DNA of 26,575 bases from Chara braunii. Lineage: Eukaryota > Streptophyta > Charophyceae > Charales > Characeae. Shown piece by piece: positions 19,224-26,575 of the stretch (positions are counted from its first letter, which is position 1; the number at the start of each line of letters is the position of its first letter). Made by a program: the position numbers and the translations under genes. The notes under the pieces were generated by a model, which was not told the origin of the DNA, did no database searches, and saw only the letters and a list, made by a program, of their open reading frames with translations. The stretch is taken from the NCBI GenBank assembly GCA_003427395.1, contig BFEA01000051.1, positions 3,388,130-3,414,704 on the forward strand, in the 5' to 3' direction.

Positions 19224-19446
19224 AGCCTCTGGATGTCCTGTCTACTCTTCTCTCTACTGTCTATTTCACTCTTACTCTACTCTTCTCTCTATTCCACTCT
19301 CCTCTTCTCTATACCCTTACTGTAATCTCTATTCTCAGCTATTCCACTCTCCTCGTCTCTCTACCCTGTACTGTAATCTCTATTCTCAGCTACTCTCAGC
19401 TATTCTCAGCTACTCTCAGCTACTCTCAGCGACCCTCAGCTCTCAT
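19224..19446 (+). repeat. CTCTACT / CTCAGCTA-rich imperfect tandem region
   Basis: Pyrimidine-rich imperfect repeats: ACTGTAATCTCTATTCTCAG occurs twice (about 19318 and 19370), then five to six copies of TACTCTCAGC or TATTCTCAGC. The following 450 bases, up to the start codon at 19906, are AT-rich and would be the promoter and leader of the next gene. Confidence 0.85.
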
Positions 19447-19559
19447 ACGTCGTAGTACGACGAGGAATGCTCCCCCTTTCTGGCGAGGGTCCGACTATTC
19501 ATGTCCGATCTGAAGCAGCAGCTCAAGCTTGACGAATGCGCAGCAGAAGCGAAAAGGCA

Positions 19560-19905
19560 ATCAACGCAATCAACGCAATCAAGGGAAGAGAGAGGCCGAT
19601 ATTAGGTGTCGAATTTGTTTTCAGATCAATTAATTTTTAATTATTTAGTTTTTTTTTTTGCTGCAATTTTTAATTAGTTAGTTGGTGTGAGTGATTTGCC
19701 TAGTAAATTGAAGTTAATTCCGTAAAAAGAAATAAAAAATAAAAATGTAATTAGTATCCGGTCGGAATTTACCGAATGTCCAACAAAAAAAGGAGAAAAT
19801 AAGGAATTTTAATTAAACAAGGAATTTTACTGTAATTAAAGAAGACGAGCAAACGATTGAGTCTCTTGACACCAACAGAAAAAAAAAAAATTTAGACGAT
19901 AGACG
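19560..19905 (+). promoter_or_regulatory. AT-rich upstream region of the 19906 gene
   Basis: A sharp change from CT-rich repeats to AT-rich sequence with several A/T runs. AATAAAAAATAAAAATG at about 19730 is the only TATA-like stretch, about 170 nt before the ATG. No specific factor site can be named. Inferred as promoter and 5' leader from position only. Confidence 0.35.
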
Positions 19906-21810
19906 ATGGCGATGGGCGACCCGCGGGTTTCGTCTGCTAAGGCAATGATGAAGGCGGTGCAGAGTGTTGGGCAGGTGGCGAGGTCGTTCCTTGGTTCTAT
20001 TCCAGATCGTCTGTACCAGGTCCAATCTTTGATCCAGCAGGTTCAAGAAGTCGGATCTGTTGTGGAAGCGACGGCGAAATTACGGCAGTCTCTGCCTGAC
20101 AGCCTGCATTTTATTTATCATCATGATAGCAAGACGGGGGTGCAGAGATTTGAACTGTCTGTAGGTTCCTTCCGCGGCGGCGACGGCGAGGCGCCGCCGC
20201 TGAAGCCGCCGATGATGTTATCATCCGGCGGAGCCTGGTGGAGCCAGTCGGGATATGCGCAAGGGGGGGAGGAATCTGGTGTGCGTGACACGTGGCAGCG
20301 TCAGTTCCTTGCCTCTCGATTTGGCTTGCCAATCGTTGTAAGTATATTCATCGTAATGATGATGACAGCGCTCTACTGGGTCCTCGTATCAACAAGAAGA
20401 AGGCGTTCTGATCTCCTCCTCCGTGTACTGAAAGCCACCACCATCTCCTTCTCCTCTTTCTCCATCAGATGGATTAGCCATCGTCTGCTTCACCTGTGTC
20501 CTTCCTTTATTCGTCCTCGTGCTCTTGATCCCGATCCCGACCTTTGTGCCACACTTCGTGATCCCCTGGTCGCCAGTAACAATAACGATCCCGACAGACG
20601 TCATTCTGCCTCTGGTAGCGATCACCAGCAAAGCGATGGGTACTTGAGACGAGGAGGAGGAGGAGGAGGAGGAGAGAAAGATGAGGATGACTGCGGCTCT
20701 TCGAGAAGAGGAGGGAGAGGTGGTTGCCGCGGGAACGGTTTCGGGAAAATGTCGAGATTGCTCGCCAGCCCGAGAGAGAGGGACGCCCCCGAGAAAGATG
20801 ATACGCTGTCGCCGCCGCCGCCGCCGCCGCCGCCAACGCGGCGAGAATCGTCGTCATCGCCTTTGTCGTCGTCGAAGGCCACGTGGCGCTCGTCCAAACG
20901 TCTTTTCTTCAGACCAATCAGCTACCGAGCGGCAGCGTCGCATGGCAGTCGAAGTAAGACGGACAAATCTGTTGTTGTCATCGGCAATTGTGCCGGCGTC
21001 GATTGGCGGGAAGCGTACGTGTCCCCTTCCGCTCCCATGCAGGGGGAGGAGGGGGAGGAGAAAACCTCGGTCTTGGAGAGAGGTGGGTGCGAGAGGAATA
21101 GCCACGTGGCGTTCGTTGGAGGGGAGGAAGGAGGAGGGGGGGGGATGGAAAGGGGGGAGGAGGGTGCGGAGAAGCCGGCGGAAGATCGCGGAAGAAGAAG
21201 CAAGGAAAAGGAGGTGTCTGTGAATCTTCCCGCCGAGCCGGCGACACGTGGCAGCACCAGCAGCTCGACGTGGCTGGCGGGAAAAATTTACAACTGGTCG
21301 ACGTGGAAGACGTCGGATGTGCACGCCGATGTGAATTCTCTTGGCTCATGTACGGATCCATCGTCGTCGTTTTGTCCCGAGCGGCAGGGGGAGGTGATTC
21401 CCTCGCTGGAGGGCAATCTCCCGCCAAACAGGATAGCGATTGGAGTGCCTGTTGTTGGTGCTCCCGCTGGTCTCCCCGCTTGTCTTCCGCCGCCTTCTGC
21501 GCACGGCGTGGCGGCAGAGATGTCCTGGACAGGAGGCTGGTGGGGGCAGCGCGCCACGGCTGCGCCGCTGGCATTCGCGTCTTCCACCGCGCCGTCAGCG
21601 CCGCCAGCCCCGCCGCCGCCGATACCGCAGCTGCCGCCGGCGGCTGTGAAAGAGGGGCGGGAAGAAGCCATCGGCACCGTGACGGCGCGTCGTCGGCGCT
21701 TCCGCACGGGACTTGGCGGCGCAATAAGCGGGATTCTCCGGAGACGCGCGGCCCACAAGCGCGACATCGTGGCGGCGGGGAACGGCCCCCCCCCCTTTCC
21801 CTCCCTGTGA
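19906..21810 (+). CDS. Candidate membrane protein gene, exon structure uncertain
   Basis: Best host-type gene here, but no family recognised. The ATG at 19906 has A at -3 and G at +4; a second in-frame ATG is two codons later. Residues 1-70 are an amphipathic, probably helical segment (PDRLYQVQSLIQQVQEVG), followed by FELSVG and a Gly/Pro/Trp-rich linker. Read straight through, the frame is open for 634 codons, with a membrane-like helix at residues 141-161, four Arg after it, poly-Gly, poly-Pro, Glu/Gly-rich and basic low-complexity parts, and a stop at 21808. However, a consensus donor (GTAAGT) occurs at 20338, exactly after codon 144. An intron to AG at 20434 would join, in phase, a frame with high third-position GC and a strong hydrophobic run (AIVCFTCVLPLFVLVLLIPI), ending at a TGA at 20645-20647: a 214-residue protein. 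Frame 1 regains coding-like bias after about 20740, so a third exon is also possible. Confidence 0.5.
   Translation: MAMGDPRVSSAKAMMKAVQSVGQVARSFLGSIPDRLYQVQSLIQQVQEVGSVVEATAKLRQSLPDSLHFIYHHDSKTGVQRFELSVGSFRGGDGEAPPLKPPMMLSSGGAWWSQSGYAQGGEESGVRDTWQRQFLASRFGLPIVVSIFIVMMMTALYWVLVSTRRRRSDLLLRVLKATTISFSSFSIRWISHRLLHLCPSFIRPRALDPDPDLCATLRDPLVASNNNDPDRRHSASGSDHQQSDGYLRRGGGGGGGEKDEDDCGSSRRGGRGGCRGNGFGKMSRLLASPRERDAPEKDDTLSPPPPPPPPTRRESSSSPLSSSKATWRSSKRLFFRPISYRAAASHGSRSKTDKSVVVIGNCAGVDWREAYVSPSAPMQGEEGEEKTSVLERGGCERNSHVAFVGGEEGGGGGMERGEEGAEKPAEDRGRRSKEKEVSVNLPAEPATRGSTSSSTWLAGKIYNWSTWKTSDVHADVNSLGSCTDPSSSFCPERQGEVIPSLEGNLPPNRIAIGVPVVGAPAGLPACLPPPSAHGVAAEMSWTGGWWGQRATAAPLAFASSTAPSAPPAPPPPIPQLPPAAVKEGREEAIGTVTARRRRFRTGLGGAISGILRRRAAHKRDIVAAGNGPPPFPSL
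20338..20434 (+). other. Candidate 97-nt intron
   Basis: Donor GTAAGT at 20338-20343. Candidate branch-like CTGAT is followed by a CTCCTCCTCC tract and AG at 20433-20434. An alternative acceptor with a better pyrimidine tract (CTCCTCTTTCTCCATCAG, ending 20468) would give an immediate in-frame stop (ATG GAT TAG). The intron would remove the first membrane-like helix of the unspliced frame and replace it with another hydrophobic segment. Confidence 0.4.
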
Positions 21811-21978
21811 TTAATTAGTAAGCGCCACTCGTTCCGTTCCCCCTTCTGCTGCAGATGCCCTTGCTGACAGTATCGCTGATTGGTCGTGGATGGGGGTGCG
21901 CCGCCAATGGACAGCCATCGCTGGCTGTTTGTTAACGACGGCGGTGGCGGGAAAGGGGGTCTGATTTCTCCTGCTGCT

Positions 21979-22136
21979 CCGCTCGCTGCGCGCCAATCGA
22001 GAGCGCGGGAAAGGTCGGCATCCTCAGGGTGCATCCATGTGGCCACCGCCTGACGATCCGCTTGCTGTGCGCCAATCGACAGCGCGGGAAAGGTCAGCAT
22101 CCTCAGGGTGCATCCATGTGGCCACCGCCTGACGAC
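21979..22136 (+). repeat. 79-bp tandem duplication
   Basis: CCGCTCGCTGCGCGCCAATC at 21979 and CCGCTTGCTGTGCGCCAATC at 22058 each run through GCGCGGGAAAGGTC and GGTGCATCCATGTGGCCACC. Only about five substitutions are seen over 79 bp. Each copy carries one GCGCGGGAAA motif. Confidence 0.95.
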
Positions 22137-22175
22137 CGACCTCCTCCCCCTCTCCCTTCCTGTCCCTTCCTCGAT

Positions 22176-22308
22176 GGGCTTCTTCGCTCCACTAGGTAGT
22201 CACCAAGTGTGCGAAATGAGAATGAATCTTCGGCTCGAACATGGAAAGATACAGTGCCATATATTTTTGTCTTTTGAGCCATGTGGTGAGCAGTGGAGCG
22301 ATAGGCCC
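22176..22308 (-). mobile_element. MITE family A, copy 3 (inverted)
   Basis: In reverse orientation to copy 1. The internal sequence GCGAAATGAGAATGAATCTT followed by CGAACATGGAAAGATA closely parallels the reverse complement of copy 1 (GCAAAATGAGAATAAATCTT, AGAACATGGAAAGAT). The right end GTGGAGCGATAGGCCC matches the family terminus; the left end GGGCTTCTTCGCTCCACT has a small insertion. TTT follows the right end, as in copy 1. Confidence 0.8.
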
Positions 22309-22344
22309 TTTCAATGTATCGGCCAAGCTTTGGGGGTTACGCCC

Positions 22345-22466
22345 TAACTACTTTCCATATTAGGAATAATATGGGAAGTTTGGCGTGGACATACGATCAC
22401 CCTCGCCCATGTGTTCTCGCGGCGAGGACGGCTACTACGGTGGACACGACTACTTTCCATATTAGG
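22345..22466 (+). repeat. Short direct repeat pair
   Basis: ACTACTTTCCATATTAGG occurs at about 22348 and about 22450. The intervening sequence is unique. Significance unknown. Confidence 0.8.
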
Positions 22467-22511
22467 CATGAAAAGTCCGGTGTGGGCATTGTCACTCTCT
22501 AAACCCGCGTC

Positions 22512-22579
22512 TTGGCGGGAAAGGTTTTTATTGGCGGGAAATGTTTTTATTGGTGGGAAAGGTTTTTATTGGCGGGAAA
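22512..22579 (+). repeat. 19-bp x4 array of E2F-like TTGGCGGGAAA sites
   Basis: TTGGCGGGAAA starts at 22512, 22531 and 22569, and TTGGTGGGAAA at 22550, each spaced exactly 19 bp by GGTTTTTA or TGTTTTTA. The core matches the well-known E2F/DP binding consensus (TTTSSCGC/GGCGGGAA). It could be a regulatory cluster or a minisatellite with no role. No clear gene starts within a few hundred bases on either side. Confidence 0.85.
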
Positions 22580-22868
22580 TTTGGTGGGGCCCTCGTGGCT
22601 TTTTGATTGCCATAGCAAGGCTGCATGGAGATGGGACTGTAGCGAAGAGAAGCGGGGAGCATGAGTAGTGAAAGAGAGAGGGTAGGGTGATCTCTCTTTT
22701 TTTTTTTGTTTTGAATGAAGACAAAGAAGAAGGGTATGGGGGGGATCATCTTTGGATGGGCAAATGTGAAAGTTCTGCGCTTGTTGGGAAAGTAGCCGAG
22801 ACTGTCTGGGAGTCATAATTGGTCGGTTGGATATGACGCGTGATGACGTGGCTTAATCACACGTGGTG

Positions 22869-22945
22869 TGGTAGGGAACGCCCCACAGCGGCAGCGGCGG
22901 CGACATTACCCTAACCTAACGACTACTCTACCTTATACCTCAGGC

Positions 22946-22994
<49 letters not shown>

Positions 22995-23147
22995 TCTCCA
23001 TGCCTCTCTCTCTCTCTGTAGCGTGCTCTCTCTCTCTCTATTTATGTGTGCTACACACTGTACACAGAATGGTAGGGAACGCCCCACAGCGGCAGCGGCG
23101 GCGACATTACCCCTAACCTAACGACTACTCTACCTTATACCTCAGGC

Positions 23148-23199
<52 letters not shown>

Positions 23200-23209
23200 G
23201 TGTAGCGTG

Positions 23210-23245
<36 letters not shown>

Positions 23246-23272
23246 TTATGTGTGCTATACAGAATACAGTGG
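22869..23272 (+). repeat. 201-bp tandem duplication with CT tracts
   Basis: TGGTAGGGAACGCCCCACAG begins at 22869 and again at 23070. Each copy holds CAGCGGCAGCGGCGGCGACA, CCTAACCTAACGACTACTCT, CCTTATACCTCAGGCCTCCT, a long CT tract, GTAGCGTGCTC, a second CT tract and TTTATGTGTGCTA. The copies differ mainly in CT tract length. Confidence 0.95.
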
Positions 23273-23303
23273 CTTTTCTTGAGTGGTTAATGGAGGAAGG
23301 GCG

Positions 23304-23322
23304 GTTTAGGGTTTAGGGTTTA
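23304..23322 (+). repeat. Short TTTAGGG telomere-like repeat
   Basis: GTTTAGGGTTTAGGGTTTA: two full plant-type telomere units plus a partial one, directly upstream of MITE B copy 2. Too short to be a telomere; it may be a telo-box-like motif or an interstitial remnant. Confidence 0.8.
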
Positions 23323-23329
23323 CTAACGA

Positions 23330-23441
23330 CTACCATCTTTGCCCCGAACACAACGCCCCCTCATTTTGACTGCACCTGACCCGAAATATAGCTTGTTTAC
23401 TTTCATTATCAGGGTGCGTTATGTTCGGGGTAAGAAGATAG
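23330..23441 (-). mobile_element. MITE family B, copy 2
   Basis: A 112-bp element. The left end CTACCATCTTTGCCCCGAAC and the right end, in reverse complement CTATCTTCTTACCCCGAACA, both run into ACAACGCC or TAACGCACC. The interior (CTCATTTTGACTGCACCTGA) matches the right half of copy 1 in reverse complement, so it lies opposite to copy 1. Confidence 0.85.
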
Positions 23442-23590
23442 TGGAGGTAATCTTTGGCGAAGTTATGGCTAAGCTTATGTGGCCAGGCCCGAGGCGAAGG
23501 GCATGCACACCAGTTAACGCTAATGCATCTGGTTCTGTTTGCCGGTCACATTGGTCGAACACTATCCAATGTGTGGATGTCGTGTGAGAT

Positions 23591-23720
23591 GAGGGCGGGA
23601 GACGGAGAGATGGAGTTGGGAGATAGAGAGATGGAGGTGGGAGAGATGAAGGGATGGAGGTGGGAGATAGAGAGATGGAGGTGGGACATGGATAAGCGAG
23701 AGTGAGATTGGTGACGGAGA
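23591..23720 (+). repeat. GGAGATGGAGGTGGGAGATAGAGA-type minisatellite
   Basis: Imperfect tandem units of GAGATGGAGGTGGGAGA with variants (GAGATAGAGAGATGGAGG), followed by GGAGATGGAGATGGCGATG. Purine-rich; no coding significance is inferred. Confidence 0.85.
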
Positions 23721-23813
23721 TGGAGATGGCGATGCTTCGAGGAGATTTCTCGTGGCGCGTCCAGGTGTCACGATGCCGACCCTGTCCTGATTGTTGCAAT
23801 TGATGATAATGAC

Positions 23814-25120
23814 TTTTTTTTTTTTTTTTTTTTTTTGAGGTGACGAACCAAGAATTAATTCTTTTTTTTGCCTATTACCGAGATTTGTTGTATTTTTCGG
23901 ATGACGTCAGTGAATCTTCAGGGAAGCGACTAATTTACGTGTCTCTTGTCGGTTCCTTTGCGGTCTTAATTGAAAGGATTATTAATTATCTGTCTTTTTT
24001 CGATTTCTATTTTTAGAGAGACTTGTCTGAGGAGCCTCCCCTTCGACAGTCGGTTCCCACTGCGTATCTTCTCTCTCTCTCTCTCTCTTCTGTCTCATCT
24101 TTATCCATGTGGCCACCACCGCCAGCAGATCACCATCTTCATTGCCCTCTGTTCCCCCCCCCTAACCGGGGCTTTATAGACACGGGCTTTCCCTGGTTGG
24201 AAGCAAAGGGGATCTATTGGTGATTAGCAGTGAGCTGTAGGCTAAGTATGCCTCATGGGGTGTGAGTTGTGTGAATGAATCTGGTTGCTGATGCAGTCGG
24301 GTGCATCCAGGAAAGTGTCTGAGTGTGTGCGTAGTATTTATTTCGGACCTCTGGTGCTCGAAGTTTTTGTATTTTTTCACAGTTTTTAGTACTTTTTTCC
24401 AGTTTGAAATTTTAGCTTTTTTTTTTTGTGTGTAATGTTCTTATTATTAGTTATTAATTTGATTGATTCTTAATAATTTCGAGATAAATTCGTTATTTAT
24501 TCCATTGGGATTTGGGACAGTTTTCTGTGGAAAAGCTCCTACGCTGCTTTATGTTTTAATTCATTGAGACGATTTTTTTCTCTGGGAACTGCAATTCAGC
24601 TTTTTTTTTTTTTTTTTTTTTTTCCCCTTAATCAATTTGAATCATTTCATATTTCATTTTCTGATCAATAATCATGGTATTTTTCAATTCCAATTTGTTT
24701 TCGTATTTTTCATTCTATATTCTCCATCACGTCGGTTTTTTTTTTCTTTTTTTTTTTTCTTTTTCTTTTCCCGTGCGTCTTCGTTTACCTGCGGTTTGCT
24801 TGGTGACAATGGATGGTCAGGGATGACATGGCTTGTTTTTCTCCTCCTTTTTTTATCGCTTTTTTTTTTTGGTTGTGCAATCTAGGGTGAATTTCAAGTA
24901 GCAGCGGGATAAAGCTCAGATTTGATCCAAATTCGGGGGGCGAAAAGGAAAAAGAATGAAAGCTCACAGATTTGAGCTAATTGTGACAATGCGAAAAAAA
25001 AAAGAGAAGCTTAAACGATGCTTACTTTTCAGATTTGAGCGAATTGACAATCACCTGTCCAGCAGATCTGTAAGCTTGATGACTGACAAACTAAGGGTTC
25101 AAACCTGAGCTTATCCGGCT
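23814..25120. other. AT-rich spacer with poly-T tracts
   Basis: Contains T runs at 23814-23836, about 24417-24428, 24601-24623, 24740-24765 and 24858-24870, and a short CT tract at 24070-24088. CAGATTTGAGC-AATTG occurs twice, at about 24966 and 25030. No gene recognised. Near 25055-25110, AGCAGATCTGTAAGC followed by GGTTCAAACCT is weakly tRNA-like (box B good, box A poor). Confidence 0.55.
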
Positions 25121-25121
25121 G

Positions 25122-25232
25122 CTACCGTATTCACCCGAATAGAACGCCCGGTAATTATCGTCGTATCTGGGCTGAAAGTTGTGCGAAGTACAGCTATAAT
25201 GACCGGGCGTTATATTCGGGTGAAGACGGTAG
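25122..25232. mobile_element. MITE family B, copy 3
   Basis: A 111-bp element with the best terminal inverted repeats of the family: left CTACCGTATTCACCCGAATA and right, in reverse complement, CTACCGTCTTCACCCGAATA, both continuing for about another 18 bp (GAACGCCCGGTAATTAT versus TAACGCCCGGTCATTAT). About 38 bp per arm with roughly four mismatches. It shares length and termini with copies 1 and 2, but the interior differs. Confidence 0.88.
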
Positions 25233-25439
25233 TGAAATTTTCACCCCCTGAAAGACCCATCTTTCCAGTTTTCCTTGCCACCCCCCCCCCCCCCCCTCCT
25301 CCCCCCTCTTTCGCTAAATGTAGAGCTGGTTCCCACCTTTGTCCTTCTTGTAGGCTTTGGCTGCAGGTGAGGTAGATTCAGGACACTGACTTGATTCAGC
25401 AGCCATGTCGATTAAGTCTCCAACCGACGCTGAAGTTCA

Positions 25440-26220
25440 CGAAAGTAGACGGAGGCTCAAGCTTGTGTATCAGTCGGCCAATTCCGCAAAGCACGGCGGT
25501 GAGTTCAAGTTGCACTAAAAATCCAAGCAGCACGGACCGCCGATCCACGAAGCACGGTGTCCAATTGAAGAAGTGCGGACCGCCGATCCGCGAAGTGCGA
25601 TGGCCAATTCAAGTTGCACCAAAGCACGAAGCATGAAACACCAATTCACGTAGCACGAACCACGGATACGCAAACTGTGAAGCACTAATTCACGCAGGAT
25701 GAAGCGCCGATCCACAAACCACGAACCACCAATCCACGAAGCAACAAGCACCAATTCACTAACAACGAAGCACCAAGTTCACATTGCACGAATGCACGAA
25801 GCATGAACCGCCAAGTTTATGTAGCATGTAGCAGGGAGAGGGGAGAGGGTGAGAAGACAGACACAGAGAGAGAAAAAGAGGACGTAAGTTGAGGCTCGAA
25901 GCAAGTGCTACCAATTCACGAAGCACCTAGCACGAAGCACCGAACTCACGAAAGCATGAAGTGCCAAGTTTATGTAGCACCAAGCACCAAGTTCACAGAG
26001 CACCAAGCGCCGAGTTCATGAAGCACGAAGCACCAAGTCCCGGCGCACGAAGCACGTGCCCAGTACACGTACCACCAAGCACCAAGCACCACGTCTACGT
26101 AGCACGAAAAGCACTTGCCACCAAGTTCAGAAAGCATGAAACCAGTACACGTACCACCAAGCACCAACCACCACGTCCACCCACGTAGCACAAAAAGCAC
26201 TTGCCATCGGTTCACGCAGT
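25440..26220 (+). repeat. CACGAAGCACCAA-type variable tandem region
   Basis: Dozens of imperfect words such as CACGAAGCACCAAGTTCACG, CCAATTCACGAAGCACGAA and CCGATCCACGAAGCACG follow each other for nearly 800 bp. A purine-rich interruption (GAGAGGGTGAGAAGACAGAC) lies near 25840-25880. A higher-order 82-bp duplication begins CAGTACACGTACCACCAAGC at 26061 and 26143. Open frames here are repeat translations. Confidence 0.9.
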
Positions 26221-26511
<291 letters not shown>

Positions 26512-26570
<59 letters not shown>

Positions 26571-26575
26571 AGAGA
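26512..26575. repeat. (CA)n then (GA)n microsatellite at window end
   Basis: About 27 CA units to 26566, then GA units to the last base. The tract probably continues beyond the window. Confidence 0.97.

Noticed and set aside
21288-22100. 270-codon minus-strand frame opposite the candidate gene
   Set aside because: It spans the 79-bp tandem duplication and GC-rich DNA, so its peptide repeats follow DNA repeats. The plus strand has a better start and splice signals.
25055-25110. tRNA-like sequence before MITE B copy 3 (GGTTCAAACCT box B)
   Set aside because: Box A is poor and the stems do not pair; noted only as weakly tRNA-like.

Overview
The window looks like a repeat-rich nuclear sequence from a eukaryote of the green lineage. 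It has no bacterial-style gene packing. It holds a decayed Ty3/gypsy-type LTR retrotransposon primed by an initiator-Met-like tRNA site, several short inverted-repeat (MITE-like) DNA elements, tRNA-derived SINE-like sequence, a short run of the plant-type telomere unit TTTAGGG, very long GA/CT and CA microsatellites, and a 527-base assembly gap. A charophyte alga such as Chara would fit this texture, but that is a guess from style and not from a diagnostic gene.

Layout. 1-2790: a CT microsatellite, a diverged direct repeat of about 85 bp, and otherwise no recognisable gene. 2790-11214: one degenerate LTR retroelement, with related LTR segments near 2.8-3.1 kb and 10.9-11.2 kb, a primer binding site at 3112, and gag, protease, reverse transcriptase, RNase H and integrase remnants in order. 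It is broken by many stops and frame changes, and 2.6 kb of non-coding sequence follows the truncated integrase. 11215-12778: nothing recognisable. 12779-15143: a cluster of small repeats (MITE family A copies 1 and 2, MITE family B copy 1 nested in A copy 2, 72-bp-period minisatellites, tRNA-like sequences) and a GGCGGGAA-rich minisatellite. 15144-15670: N gap. 15671-19550: CT/GA microsatellites and short tandem duplications. 19560-21830: the only convincing host-type protein-coding candidate, on the plus strand, with an uncertain exon structure. 21831-23450: tandem duplications, MITE A copy 3, a four-unit 19-bp array of E2F-like sites, a 201-bp duplication with CT tracts, and MITE B copy 2. 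23450-25120: AT-rich, T-tract-rich spacer. 25122-26575: MITE B copy 3, then a GCAC/CACGAAGC-rich variable tandem region with CA and GA microsatellites.

No operon-like or defence system is visible. The most interesting material is the two unassigned MITE families (at least four and three copies in 26 kb, one nested), the two independent arrays built on an E2F-like GGCGGGAA core, and the candidate gene at 19.9 kb, where a consensus splice donor and a frame switch suggest that the 634-codon open frame is not the real protein. Most other open frames are low-complexity translations of microsatellites or cross transposon boundaries, and were left out.
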